Below are positions 27,149 to 36,396 of a stretch of DNA of 64,000 bases, piece after piece; position 1 is the first letter of the stretch, and the number at the start of each line of letters is the position of its first letter. Under the pieces are notes generated by a model, which saw only the letters and a program-made list of their open reading frames with translations, ran no database searches and was not told the origin of the DNA. The stretch is taken from the NCBI RefSeq assembly GCF_010015475.1, contig NZ_SSNI01000010.1, forward strand, positions 62,001 through 126,000. Reading direction: 5' to 3'. This stretch comes from Pontibacter pamirensis. Lineage in GTDB: Bacteria; Bacteroidota; Bacteroidia; Cytophagales; Hymenobacteraceae. Position numbers and translations under genes: made by a program.

Positions 27149-27165
27149 AGCCAGCAGAAATGGAC

Positions 27166-30100
27166 TTAAGCTTTATCATTCCTGAAATATAACCTGAAAG
27201 TTGTTCCCTTTCCTTCCTCACTCTCCACTTCTATTCTGCCTCCGGCATTGTCCATCATGCGCTTTACAATGTAAAGTCCCATACCTGTGCCATCTACATG
27301 GGAGTGGAAGCGCTTGAAGAGGGTAAACATCTTCACAACATTTTCCTCACTAACTCCCAATCCATTATCCGCCACGGTTAACAGTACGTGGTCCTCCACC
27401 TGCTCCGTTTTAATACGCACCTGGGGCTGCCGGTCTGGCGAACTGTACTTGATGGCATTGGTTACCAGGTTATACAGAATGCTGTAGAGGTTTTTCCGGG
27501 AGAAGTTAACATGAGTTCCCTCTTCAAAATCGGTATGCAGCTGGGCCTGTGCATGCGAGACCATGTCCTGGGTGTTAGCCGCTACATTTTTGTAAACCTC
27601 CTCCAGTTCTACCAGCTCCGCTTCGCTGTCCACATCCCGCTGTACTTTGGCAATGTCTGTTAAATCTTTAATAACATCCTTAAAACGGCGGATAGAATCT
27701 TTTGTCATTTCAAAAAGAGGCTTGGTTGGCTCCCCTGGCAAAGGGTCCGACGACTCGATTTGTTCTTCCAAAAGTAGCAGCAAACCTTCAATGTTGGCTA
27801 CCGGTGCTTTCAGGTCATGCGAGGCCGTGTACACAAAAGTGTCCAGGTCAGCGTTTACTTTTAGCAAATGCTCGTTTGTGCTCTGCAGGCTTTCCTGGGT
27901 GGCTTTCAAGTCTGAGAGATCGATAAAGGAACCCAGCACGCGGTACGGAATCTGGTACTCATTCTGCAGGATATAAGCACGGTTCGCTACATAGGCGTAG
28001 GTTCCGTCTTTTCTGGCAATCCGATACTCCCCCGACCACTGGTCTTTGCCATAGTTCACGGCATTGTTTATCTCCTTTACCATCTGTGCCCTATCCTCGG
28101 GATGCACTATATCAAACCATCCCTGCACACCCGGGTTCATCTCAGTTGTCTCATAGCCCAATATGTTTGTGAGGCTCTCACTCCACCAGATTTCATTTGT
28201 CACCAGGTTCCAGTCCCACACCACGTCATTCGTAGCCATGGACACCAGCCGGAAACGCTCTTCGCTGTCGCCCAGCGCCTGTGTGCGCTCTGCCACCCTT
28301 TTCTCCAGCTCATTGTTCAACCTGATTAAATCTTCCTCTGTCTTTTTGATTTCTTCATAAGCGAGTAAGACTTTTTCTTCCGTGGTTTTTTTCACCGTGA
28401 TGTCGGCCATGGTGATGGTTACCCCGTCTCCCATTTTCACAGCAGCAATTTCGTACCAGGCTTTGCGGTTGTTTACCTCCAGTTGCTGTTCGATGTGTAG
28501 TGGCTGGCCTGTCTCCACCACGCTCACAAACTTTTTAAAGAGGCCGTTTTTCTTCAGAAAGGGAAGGTCGACCAACACATTATTGTTTACAAGCCGCGCG
28601 TTTGACTTACCGAACAATTCCTCCGCCTTCCTGTTCAGCAGACTCCAGCTGAAGCTTGTTACCTTTTGCTGCTCATCCCGCACAGCCCGGAAAACCATGA
28701 TATTGTTCAATGAGCTGTTCAGTACGCCCTGCACCACATTGCTGAGTTCCTTTAGCGTAGTAACGTCCACAAAGCTGAGTACAATGCCATCTTTATGGCC
28801 ATCATGCTTCAGGTACGGAATAATACGCATCAGAAAACATTTGCCTTCATTCGTTTCTACCTCCCGCTCTACCTCTCCAGACGTGTTATTCACCTGCTGT
28901 ATGTACTCAAGTAAATCAGCGTGCTTCAGGTTGTGAGACAGGTGATGGATGGGGCGGCCCAAATCACTGTCGATGATGTTGATCAGCTCTTTCACCGTAG
29001 GCGTAAACTTCCGGATAATGAGGTGGTGATCGAGGAAGAGCTGCCCGATGTTAGAGCTCCGGATATAATTATCCAGGTCCTCGTTCAGTTCATTCAGCTC
29101 CTTTATCTTTAACTGGTGCTCCGTGTTTACGGTATGCAGCTCCTCATTCAGTGACTGCATTTCCTCATTCGAGCTTTGCAGCTCCTCGTTAGAAGACATC
29201 AGTTCCTCGTTCGTGGACTGCAGCTCTTCGTTAGAGGTACTTAAGTCCTGCACCGTTAAATGCAGGCCCTCCCGTGCTTCCTTCAGTTCCATCTCTAGGG
29301 CAGCAAGCTGCTGGTAATAGTCCGAATCCGAAACCATGGACAAGTCGGCGGCTTTCGGCAGTAAGTTTGTCTGCGCTATCTCCTGCAGCAGGATGAGTAT
29401 TACCTTCGGTTGGTTTTTGTCAGCAGCGATGGGCCGGATGGAGACATTCACAAACCAGTCTTTCTTTCCGTATTTTACAGTCACCTGCCGGACGAGCACT
29501 TTCCTGTTCTGCTTCAGCGCCTTCCGTACACCCACGCTTATGGCTACCGCCAGTTCTTCCGGCACCATTTTCAGAAGATTAAAGTGCAGGCGCTTGTTAG
29601 GGAACTTCAAGAATCGGCTGATGTCCCCGATGCCGTGCAGCAACTGGTAATTTTCATCTATATAAAGCCCCGTCACCTTAAAATCCTCCGCTACTGAATC
29701 CATAAAAGTTTCGCTGTAGCGGTTGAGCTGGGCAACCTTAAATGTAGACTGCTTTTCCGCAGACAAGGCGGGGACATAGTCTGTGATACCGTAGTTTTGC
29801 TGGATGCTACGGGTTTCTTTTATTTTCCGGTATAGTTTCCACTTGCGGTGTTCTTCAGAAAAGTAGGCTTTCAACTCCCCGATGTTCTCACTGGGCCCCA
29901 GCAACAGGTATCCGTTCTGGTTCAGGGCATAGGGAAACAGGGAAAGAACCTTCTTCTGAAGGTCCGGGTTAAGATAAATGAGCATATTCCGACAGCTGAT
30001 CAGGTCGATCCGGCCAAAAGGCGGGTCTTTCTGCAGGTCGTGCTGTGCAAATACGACCAGCTTCCGAATTTCCTCCTTTAAAAAATACCGTTCCCCACGC

Positions 30101-31263
30101 TGGTGGAAGAAGCGTTCCAGCCTTTCAGCAGAAACGTCTTTCGCTATGGAGGCCGGATACGAGCCTTTTGAAGCCTGCGTGATAGCACGCTTGTCTATGT
30201 CTGTGGCAAAGAGTTTTATAAGAGGCTCTCTCTCCATCTCCTCAAAACATTCCTTGAAAAGAATGGCCATGGAGTATACCTCTTCGCCCGTACTGCAGGC
30301 TGTTACCCACACTTTAACGGGCTCACCCGCTGCCTTGCTTTCTATAATCTGGGGGATAACCTCCTTCTTCAGTAATTCAAATGCCTCCGTGTCGCGGAAG
30401 AAATGGGTAACGCCAATAAAGAAATCCTGACTTATCAGGTTAATCTCCGCAGGGTTTTCATGCAGATAGTTCAGGTACTCCGGCAAGGTCTTCAACAGCA
30501 GGACATCCATGCGCTTCCGGAGTCTACGGTTAATTGTCGCCTGCTTATAGTCCGTAAAATCAGTATGCGTGTGGGTATAGATCAGGTCCAGTATTTCCTG
30601 TAGTACGGCGCCGTCCTCTTCACCATTCTCCTGCGATTTCACCAACGGTACCTTACGGGTGTAGCCGATAATTTCTTCCGGCATATGCTCCGGAGACAGC
30701 ACATAATCTGCAAATCCGGCGTCGATGGCGCTTCGGGGCATGCCATCGAATTTGGCTGATTTCGGTTCCTGCACCACCACCATGCCACCGGCCTCTTTAA
30801 TGGCCCTGCCACCCTTTGTCCCGTCAGAGCCTGTGCCCGACAAAATAACGCCAATGGCATACCGGCCAAGGTCCCTGGCCATAGAGGCAAAGAAAACATC
30901 GATGGCAAAATTCGGCTCCCGGTCCCGTGTTTTATCTGCCAGCCGAAGCCGGCCCTTTTCCAGGGTCAGTTGCTTGCCGCTTGGGAGCACATACACACAG
31001 TTCGGCCTGGTGAGCATGTTGTCTTCCGCCTCCTGCACCTGCATCTGGGTGTGCTTCGATAGCAGCTCCGCCATCAGGCTCTTGTGGTCGGGCGAGAGGT
31101 GCTGTATAATAACAAAGGAGAAGCTTGAGTTGCTTGGGAAATGGTCGAACAGCTGATGAATGGCCTGCAAACCACCCGCAGAGGCACCTATGCCCACCAG
31201 GTAATGATCTGCCGGTCGGGGCAACTCTTTGCGTACAGGTGCTTGTTTATCTATATCAATCAT
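27166..31263 (-). CDS. CheB-CheR-PAS hybrid sensor histidine kinase
   Basis: A 1365-residue cytoplasmic sensor. Order: CheB methylesterase (about 20-200; triad S28 in GASAGG, H55 in IIQHLS, D147 in GTGSDGT); CheR methyltransferase (about 215-485; ACSTGEEVYS SAM motif and SCRNMLIYL); a PAS-like region (about 520-630); a strong coiled coil of repeating SNEELQS heptads (about 650-740); two or three PAS domains, the last a PAS_3 type; and a HisKA/HATPase kinase (phospho-His in TASHDLKAP, ATP lid DGTGMGLYIVKR). It should link a signal to protein methylation and phosphorelay. It lies 42 bp downstream of the phytochrome gene, so light is a likely input. No response-regulator gene is adjacent. Confidence 0.92.
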   Translation of the reverse strand: MIDIDKQAPVRKELPRPADHYLVGIGASAGGLQAIHQLFDHFPSNSSFSFVIIQHLSPDHKSLMAELLSKHTQMQVQEAEDNMLTRPNCVYVLPSGKQLTLEKGRLRLADKTRDREPNFAIDVFFASMARDLGRYAIGVILSGTGSDGTKGGRAIKEAGGMVVVQEPKSAKFDGMPRSAIDAGFADYVLSPEHMPEEIIGYTRKVPLVKSQENGEEDGAVLQEILDLIYTHTHTDFTDYKQATINRRLRKRMDVLLLKTLPEYLNYLHENPAEINLISQDFFIGVTHFFRDTEAFELLKKEVIPQIIESKAAGEPVKVWVTACSTGEEVYSMAILFKECFEEMEREPLIKLFATDIDKRAITQASKGSYPASIAKDVSAERLERFFHQRGERYFLKEEIRKLVVFAQHDLQKDPPFGRIDLISCRNMLIYLNPDLQKKVLSLFPYALNQNGYLLLGPSENIGELKAYFSEEHRKWKLYRKIKETRSIQQNYGITDYVPALSAEKQSTFKVAQLNRYSETFMDSVAEDFKVTGLYIDENYQLLHGIGDISRFLKFPNKRLHFNLLKMVPEELAVAISVGVRKALKQNRKVLVRQVTVKYGKKDWFVNVSIRPIAADKNQPKVILILLQEIAQTNLLPKAADLSMVSDSDYYQQLAALEMELKEAREGLHLTVQDLSTSNEELQSTNEELMSSNEELQSSNEEMQSLNEELHTVNTEHQLKIKELNELNEDLDNYIRSSNIGQLFLDHHLIIRKFTPTVKELINIIDSDLGRPIHHLSHNLKHADLLEYIQQVNNTSGEVEREVETNEGKCFLMRIIPYLKHDGHKDGIVLSFVDVTTLKELSNVVQGVLNSSLNNIMVFRAVRDEQQKVTSFSWSLLNRKAEELFGKSNARLVNNNVLVDLPFLKKNGLFKKFVSVVETGQPLHIEQQLEVNNRKAWYEIAAVKMGDGVTITMADITVKKTTEEKVLLAYEEIKKTEEDLIRLNNELEKRVAERTQALGDSEERFRLVSMATNDVVWDWNLVTNEIWWSESLTNILGYETTEMNPGVQGWFDIVHPEDRAQMVKEINNAVNYGKDQWSGEYRIARKDGTYAYVANRAYILQNEYQIPYRVLGSFIDLSDLKATQESLQSTNEHLLKVNADLDTFVYTASHDLKAPVANIEGLLLLLEEQIESSDPLPGEPTKPLFEMTKDSIRRFKDVIKDLTDIAKVQRDVDSEAELVELEEVYKNVAANTQDMVSHAQAQLHTDFEEGTHVNFSRKNLYSILYNLVTNAIKYSSPDRQPQVRIKTEQVEDHVLLTVADNGLGVSEENVVKMFTLFKRFHSHVDGTGMGLYIVKRMMDNAGGRIEVESEEGKGTTFRLYFRNDKA

Positions 31264-31305
31264 AAAGCACTAACCTTGAATAAGGCAGAAATTGGCATGC
31301 TCTTA

Positions 31306-32859
31306 CTATCTTTCTTTAATTATCTTTTCCAGTACAGCGCTTCTCAGCGCCTCCGCGGCATCTGCTTCTTCGGCCAGCCAGGGCAGTGAGGTGTATTTAA
31401 CCGTCTCCTGGTATGCAGCAAAAGAATTTCGGGGGTGATATGTTTTTCCATCTGGTTCCATTTGAATGGCATTGTTCGGGTTGCCGCCCCAACTTAAGGT
31501 TTGCAGCACTTCAGGCCGGAACCCTAAGATATACTCCCCCTGCTCAGCATTAATTGGCAAAGCAATTAGCCCACTCACCAGTTCCTTATAGGCCTTGCTT
31601 TGTGCGTACTGCTTGGGCAAGGAATCCGACATGAACAAGCCGTCCTTCTTATTTCGCCGGAGCCAGGCCACCAGCTCTTTTATCTCCTGTTTTCCGGGGG
31701 TGCTCCCGCTCGTCCGGATGCCGCCCTCAAATAAAATTGCAGCACCCGTAAGGTGTAGCAGGTCATGCAAATTGGTGGTACCAGACAAGAGGCCATCCGC
31801 AAAATCAGAGCTGGTATATAACTGCTCCAGCAGCCGGGCATGTACGCCTCGCAGCTGTGCCTGTAGCAGGATAGTATGCTCTCTTTCCTTGGAGGCTATC
31901 TGAGCAGACACAATACCCGAAAGCAGCTCCAGCGCTGACCGTAGTTCATAGCTGGGGTGCATAGGCGACTTATGATGACAGGAGATAAGTCCCCAAAGCT
32001 TGTTGTCGATGATGAGGGGCAGCGACATAGAAGCCATGATGTTCAGGTTTGCCAGGTACTCCAGGTGCACACTGGCCACGCTGCGCAGGTTGCTGTCTGA
32101 GAGGTCGGTAAAGCGCTGTGTCAGCGGGTTGATAACCGGGATGAGGCGCACGGGTACGTAATCGCGGGTAGGGATAAGCCTGTAAGGGTTGCTGAAGTAC
32201 AGGTCCCTGGCTTGTTTGGGCACGTCGGAAGCTGGAAAGCGCAGGTCCATGTAATCCGCCATATCATCCTCTCTTGCCTGCCCTATCACAATTCCGTTCC
32301 ACTGCGGATCAAACTGGTATACTAGCACGCGGTCAAAATTGGTAAACTTCTTCATCTCATCGGCTGCCAGCTGCGCTACTTCCGCAGTGGAGTTTGCCTG
32401 TTTCAGCAAGGAGGTAATGTATTTGATTTGCTGATAAAGGCCCAGGAACGATTGACCATTTGATGCAGCTTTGTTCTCCTCCAACTCTATAATCACATAC
32501 TCCTCCCTGGGGTGCACCAATGCAGTAAATGCCCGTGGCGCGTCTTGCACTGTAAACGTAAGTGTTAAGGGAATCTTCGCCTGGTTGTTCTGGTTTGCAA
32601 TCTTTGCCTGGATATCGGCATACTCCCCGGCCGGCAGGTAAGCTGAAAGCGGCTGCTCCAGCAATTCATCGACAGGTATGCTTAGGAAAGAGTTGGCATT
32701 GTCACTGGCCTGCACAATGTGCAGCTCCGGCTTATTTACCACCAACAGCATGCCATGCGGCTGTATCAGGTTGACCAGGTGTAGGGGAATACTTCCGCAG
32801 AACTCCGAATCGTAGTTTTTTTCAATGCTCACATTAATTGTTGCCGCTTTTTTTTCCAT
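31306..32859 (-). CDS. Bacteriophytochrome photosensory module (PAS-GAF-PHY) without kinase
   Basis: About 517 residues from ATG at 32859 (a longer frame from 32913 adds 18 residues). The N-terminal PAS domain has the chromophore cysteine C21 at the spacing to IQPHG seen in biliverdin-binding bacteriophytochromes. The GAF domain has the PASDVP motif with R/Y residues for biliverdin (FDRVLVYQFDPQWNG...RFPASDVPKQAR), and the PHY domain ends with a PRxSF tongue-like motif (HPRNSFAAYQE). There is no histidine kinase at the C-terminus, so output must pass to another protein, most plausibly the kinase encoded next. The ABM-like gene precedes it. Red/far-red sensing is expected from the family. Confidence 0.92.
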   Translation of the reverse strand: MEKKAATINVSIEKNYDSEFCGSIPLHLVNLIQPHGMLLVVNKPELHIVQASDNANSFLSIPVDELLEQPLSAYLPAGEYADIQAKIANQNNQAKIPLTLTFTVQDAPRAFTALVHPREEYVIIELEENKAASNGQSFLGLYQQIKYITSLLKQANSTAEVAQLAADEMKKFTNFDRVLVYQFDPQWNGIVIGQAREDDMADYMDLRFPASDVPKQARDLYFSNPYRLIPTRDYVPVRLIPVINPLTQRFTDLSDSNLRSVASVHLEYLANLNIMASMSLPLIIDNKLWGLISCHHKSPMHPSYELRSALELLSGIVSAQIASKEREHTILLQAQLRGVHARLLEQLYTSSDFADGLLSGTTNLHDLLHLTGAAILFEGGIRTSGSTPGKQEIKELVAWLRRNKKDGLFMSDSLPKQYAQSKAYKELVSGLIALPINAEQGEYILGFRPEVLQTLSWGGNPNNAIQMEPDGKTYHPRNSFAAYQETVKYTSLPWLAEEADAAEALRSAVLEKIIKER

Positions 32860-32982
32860 GCAGTCTAGTGGGTGATGCCCTTCGTCAGGGGCTTTACAGC
32901 TGGTCGGTTTCAAGGTTGATAATTGCCATACGTGCTTTTTGCTTGAACCAGCCGTTACTTATCTTATATTTTATTTACTTAC

Positions 32983-33267
32983 CTAGTCGAAAAAACGGAC
33001 TTTCGTGCTTCCGGGGACAAGTTTCAATCCTTTTGGAATATCCTGGTGTGCCTCCTTCATGTGGTCTTTGTACCAGACGTTATAGCTTTTATCATCCTCC
33101 CAATATGTCATCACCCATATCTCGCTGCCATTGTCCTGCGGCGAGAGCACTTTCATCTCCAGAAACCCGGCTGCATTGTCTACCAGGTGCGGTCTTTTCA
33201 CAAAAGCCTGCTTCACCTCATCCGCCATATCATTGGCAACCTCAAATACACTTAACGCTATAAACAT
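32983..33267 (-). CDS. ABM-fold protein resembling IsdG-type heme-degrading monooxygenases
   Basis: A 94-residue ferredoxin-like dimeric alpha/beta-barrel protein. The block VMTYWEDDKSYNVWYKDHMKEAH aligns with IsdG/HmoB enzymes: the ruffling Trp (W65) and the heme-ligand His (H74) are in place, but the Asn of the IsdG triad near residue 7 is not visible. It is the first gene of a run followed by the phytochrome and kinase genes. A role in making or handling the bilin chromophore is attractive but unproven; classical heme oxygenase is absent here. It could also be a generic quinol or antibiotic monooxygenase-like protein. Confidence 0.75.
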   Translation of the reverse strand: MFIALSVFEVANDMADEVKQAFVKRPHLVDNAAGFLEMKVLSPQDNGSEIWVMTYWEDDKSYNVWYKDHMKEAHQDIPKGLKLVPGSTKVRFFD

Positions 33268-33640
33268 GCTGTTTCACTAATTTTAGATAAAGGGGAAACT
33301 GCTTTGCAGCTATTCTAACGATACAATACCCCATGTAAATTTAGCAGTAGTTAGGGAGTAGGACAAAAATTACTGCAGGATTTGTCTTTTTATCTGATAT
33401 GAGCAAATCATAGATATCGCTATCTGTTCTTTTAACAGCAGCTTATAGTTCAAATGGTATTCCTTTTGCAGGTACCTGTACCGTATCAGGCTTGTTAGTA
33501 TTTTGGCTTTCTCTGCTCTACTTCAGCTGGCATTTTTAGTATAAAAGCCAGTTAGTGATTCCGCTCTCTACGCTTCTTCTTGTTTATGTCGCTGTCCCTA
33601 CGGCACTAGCTGCTTCTTTACTACAGGCATTTAGAACGAG
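33268..33640. other. Intergenic region upstream of the photosensory operon
   Basis: Should carry the promoter of the minus-strand ABM-phytochrome-kinase run. I found no exact TTTG/TAnnTTTG pair on the minus strand and no gene. Confidence 0.4.
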
Positions 33641-33696
33641 CCATCCTACATAAAAAAAGACTGCCAAAGCTGACAGTCTTTTTTTATGTAGGATGG
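33641..33696 (-). terminator. Long perfect-stem terminator of the esterase operon
   Basis: A perfect 23-bp stem: CCATCCTACATAAAAAAAGA plus CTG (33641-33663) pairs with its exact complement at 33674-33696 around a 10-base loop. Runs of seven A and seven T in the arms make it work in both directions. It starts nine bases after the esterase stop. Confidence 0.9.
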
Positions 33697-33704
33697 AGTA
33701 GAGC

Positions 33705-34592
33705 CTATTTCCTGCTCATTGCAACACCTCCGTTTGCTTTTAGTACTTTATCGAAGAACAGCATGTGGTAGCCCAGCGCATTTTCCCAGTAGTCCCAGGT
33801 GTGGCCACCGGGGCGCTCTGTGTAGTCATGAGGTACATTTTTATATACCAGTCGCCGGTGCAGTTCCCGGTTCGGCTCTATCAGGAAATCATCCACGCCA
33901 CAGTCAAAAATGAGTTTCACATCATTTGCCTTCATCTGGTCGGTCATGTTCACCACTGAGTTAGCGGCGTAGGCATCAGGTGTGGCTCCCATGGGTCCAA
34001 GTATACGTTCAAACCCGGGTGTAATTTGTTTCGCAAACTCGGGAGGTATGCGCCAGCTACCAATGTTGAGGTCTAAAGCTCCGCTCATGCTACCGGCAGC
34101 GCAGTACAGGTCGGGGTGGCGTGTGGCTAAGTATAAGGCGCCGTGTCCCCCCATGCTCAAGCCAGTAATTACACGCCCCTTCCGGTCGCGGATGGTACGG
34201 TATGTGTTATCAATTTTATCCACCACCTCTTTTGTGATATAGGTCTCAAATTGATTGTCTTTCTGGACAGGGCTGTTTAGGTAACCGCCTAATTTCTCGC
34301 CCTCCGGCGTTACAATGATAAGATTGTACTGGTCAGCCAGTTTGTGTAGCAGCTTCTTGTCAGGCGTTTGCCTGAGCCAGTCGCTGAACTGCCCTCCTCC
34401 CCCATGCAGCAGGTAAAGCACAGGGTAAGTGGCTTTGCTTTTGGTATAGGAATCAGGAAGTACCACCGCCGCCCGGTAAGTTTTTTGCATGGCCGCGCTC
34501 GGAATGTCCAATGAGTCTACTTTAGCCGCGAAGGACTGTAAACTCAGGCCCGAAAGGCAAACGAGCAGATAGAAACGAATTAGTTTTTTCAT
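33705..34592 (-). CDS. Secreted esterase-D/feruloyl-esterase-like alpha/beta hydrolase
   Basis: A 295-residue alpha/beta hydrolase of the esterase D (FrmB/antigen-85-like) family with a signal peptide ending near QSFAA. The nucleophile is in GLSMGGHGAL, the acid probably in VDDFLIEPN and the histidine in GGHTWDYW. The LLHGGGG segment forms the oxyanion region. Signalled members often remove acyl groups from plant polysaccharides. It follows the type-B carboxylesterase by 34 bp and ends at a strong terminator, so the two form an operon divergent from the NUDIX regulator. Confidence 0.9.
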   Translation of the reverse strand: MKKLIRFYLLVCLSGLSLQSFAAKVDSLDIPSAAMQKTYRAAVVLPDSYTKSKATYPVLYLLHGGGGQFSDWLRQTPDKKLLHKLADQYNLIIVTPEGEKLGGYLNSPVQKDNQFETYITKEVVDKIDNTYRTIRDRKGRVITGLSMGGHGALYLATRHPDLYCAAGSMSGALDLNIGSWRIPPEFAKQITPGFERILGPMGATPDAYAANSVVNMTDQMKANDVKLIFDCGVDDFLIEPNRELHRRLVYKNVPHDYTERPGGHTWDYWENALGYHMLFFDKVLKANGGVAMSRK

Positions 34593-34626
34593 CAGGATAG
34601 GGTTTTCTGAAAGAACAATGCCTTAC

Positions 34627-36294
34627 CTACTTCGTCTGAAGCTTGTCCAGTATCAGATAGCGTCCTCTGTTTTCTTCCGGTTTGGCTGCTGTATTTACAT
34701 CAATGTACATCACCTGCACTTTATCTCCATTGCTGGCAGTTGGCCAGGTAGGCAGGCCTTTTCCGTTCGGGTTTCCGGTTTTAATAAAATTGGCGAAGTA
34801 GTTTTGCATCACCTCTGATACTATGTAGTCCTCTGGTGTCCAAGCATACACTTTATTAGAAGCTAAGTTACCCATGGCATACTCGATTTCTGCGGCATGT
34901 ACCGCTCCACGGGCAGCAGGCATTTTAAAGGCGTTCGGGTCCTCCTCTTTTACGACACCTCCGGCCAAACCAGAGGAGGCATTGCCCATTTCCGCTGTCA
35001 TAGGTGGCCGGGGGCGGGAGAACAGGTAACGATACACCGGGTTTCCGGAGGTCTGGCTGTGCAGGTCCATCCACTTCCAGGTGCTATAGGCAATGAAGCG
35101 GTCGCCGGCCAGATCAGTGGCAGCCTGTAATGCCTCCTCGTCTGTAGTGGCTTTGTATACCTCCAGCACCTCGTCTGCCTTCTCGCCATACAGCCTGCGC
35201 ACGGCATTCTCATAATTTTCCACTGTGGGTTTCTCTCGCCCCATCACCATCATATAGTTCATCTCCTCTGAGTTCCAGCCGGCCAGCAGCGGCACCTTTG
35301 CCTGCTCTCCGGCTGCATAAATGGCCGCCGGTGATTTCGGAAAAAAGTAGCCATCTACCGTTGCGACAAAGTGTCCCATAGGTAGTTTGCCTGCAGCATC
35401 TAAAATTTGTTGTGCCGGCAGGGCACGAAGCGCTGCCAATGAATTGGCACCGAGACTTGAAGCGAATTCAACCCCGTTTTTCTCTGCTTCAGCAAGCGGA
35501 GTAGGGTCCAGGCTTGAATTAACCAATGCACCGCTCTCTCCAATTGCTCTTGCTATTAGGCCCTTGGACAAAGGAGAGGCCATCTGCGCACTAACGGATA
35601 TAGAACCGGCCGATTCGCCAGCAATCGTCACTTTAGAGGGATCACCGCCGAAGGCAGCAATGTTCTGCTGCACCCAGCGTAAGGCAGCATTCTGGTCCAT
35701 GTAACCGTAGTTGCCTGACGAGTTGTGCGGTGACTCCTTCGTTAACTCCGGATGTGCGAAAAAGCCGAATGCGCCGAGCCGGTAATTTACCGTAACAGCC
35801 ACAATGCCTTTCTGCGCCATGCTTTCCCCATCGTAACGTGCCTCTGAGCCGTCTCCGGCTACAAAGCCGCCGCCGTAGAAATACACCAGCACCGGCAGGC
35901 GCTCGTTTTCTGATTTAGCGGGTGTCCACACGTTCAGGTAAAGGGCATCTTCGCTCATACCGTCAGAGCGGAAGCCCATGTCACCGAACACTGGCAATTG
36001 CATGGCCCGTGGCCCGAACTGCTTTGCCTGCCGCACCCCCTGCCAGTTCTGAACAGGCTGCGGCTCCCGCCATCGCAGGTCGCCTACAGGCGGCGCGGCG
36101 AAAGGCACGCCTTTGAAGGCGCGAATCCCGCTTTGCTCTGTGGTTCCTTCCACAATGCCGTTCACCGTTTTAGCTTGCGTAGCAGCCTGCTTGCCTTGGC
36201 TTGTCTTTGCTTTTTTTGTTTGGGCAGATGCCTCTGGCATTGCCTGGCCGCTCAGCAGCATTAATATTAAAAGTAGTTTAAGGGGACGTATCAT
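34627..36294 (-). CDS. Secreted type-B carboxylesterase
   Basis: A 555-residue carboxylesterase/lipase family protein with signal peptide (LLLILMLLSGQAMPEASAQ) and a Lys/Gln/Ala-rich linker. Family motifs: FYGGGFVAGDGS (oxyanion hole), IAGESAGSISVS (catalytic Ser), EDALYLNVW (type-B signature 2) and GAVHAAEIEY (catalytic His region). It should hydrolyse carboxylic esters in the periplasm or outside. It is the first gene of the two-esterase operon; the duplicated operator at 36327-36380 lies 33 bases upstream of its start codon. Confidence 0.92.
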   Translation of the reverse strand: MIRPLKLLLILMLLSGQAMPEASAQTKKAKTSQGKQAATQAKTVNGIVEGTTEQSGIRAFKGVPFAAPPVGDLRWREPQPVQNWQGVRQAKQFGPRAMQLPVFGDMGFRSDGMSEDALYLNVWTPAKSENERLPVLVYFYGGGFVAGDGSEARYDGESMAQKGIVAVTVNYRLGAFGFFAHPELTKESPHNSSGNYGYMDQNAALRWVQQNIAAFGGDPSKVTIAGESAGSISVSAQMASPLSKGLIARAIGESGALVNSSLDPTPLAEAEKNGVEFASSLGANSLAALRALPAQQILDAAGKLPMGHFVATVDGYFFPKSPAAIYAAGEQAKVPLLAGWNSEEMNYMMVMGREKPTVENYENAVRRLYGEKADEVLEVYKATTDEEALQAATDLAGDRFIAYSTWKWMDLHSQTSGNPVYRYLFSRPRPPMTAEMGNASSGLAGGVVKEEDPNAFKMPAARGAVHAAEIEYAMGNLASNKVYAWTPEDYIVSEVMQNYFANFIKTGNPNGKGLPTWPTASNGDKVQVMYIDVNTAAKPEENRGRYLILDKLQTK

Positions 36295-36326
36295 TTATTT
36301 TCTATGTTTGGGAAACAATCAGACTT

Positions 36327-36380
36327 TATGTTATTTTGACATAATGATAGTCAATAATTTCATTATGTCAAAATAACATA
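36327..36380. promoter_or_regulatory. Duplicated operator between esterase operon and NUDIX regulator
   Basis: Two sites of form TATGT-N7-ACATA (36327-36343 and 36364-36380) lie as exact reverse complements of each other. They form a 21-bp perfect inverted repeat (arms 36327-36347 and 36360-36380) with a 12-base spacer, centres 37 bases apart. The position between divergent genes and beside an NrtR-type regulator makes this its probable operator. It could also form a hairpin. Confidence 0.78.
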
Positions 36381-36396
36381 TTAAACTTTTTACCCT

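Noticed and set aside
36327-36380. Inverted repeat as a rho-independent terminator
   Set aside because: It lies upstream of both divergent genes, has no T-run at its end, and each arm is itself a dyad, which fits an operator better.
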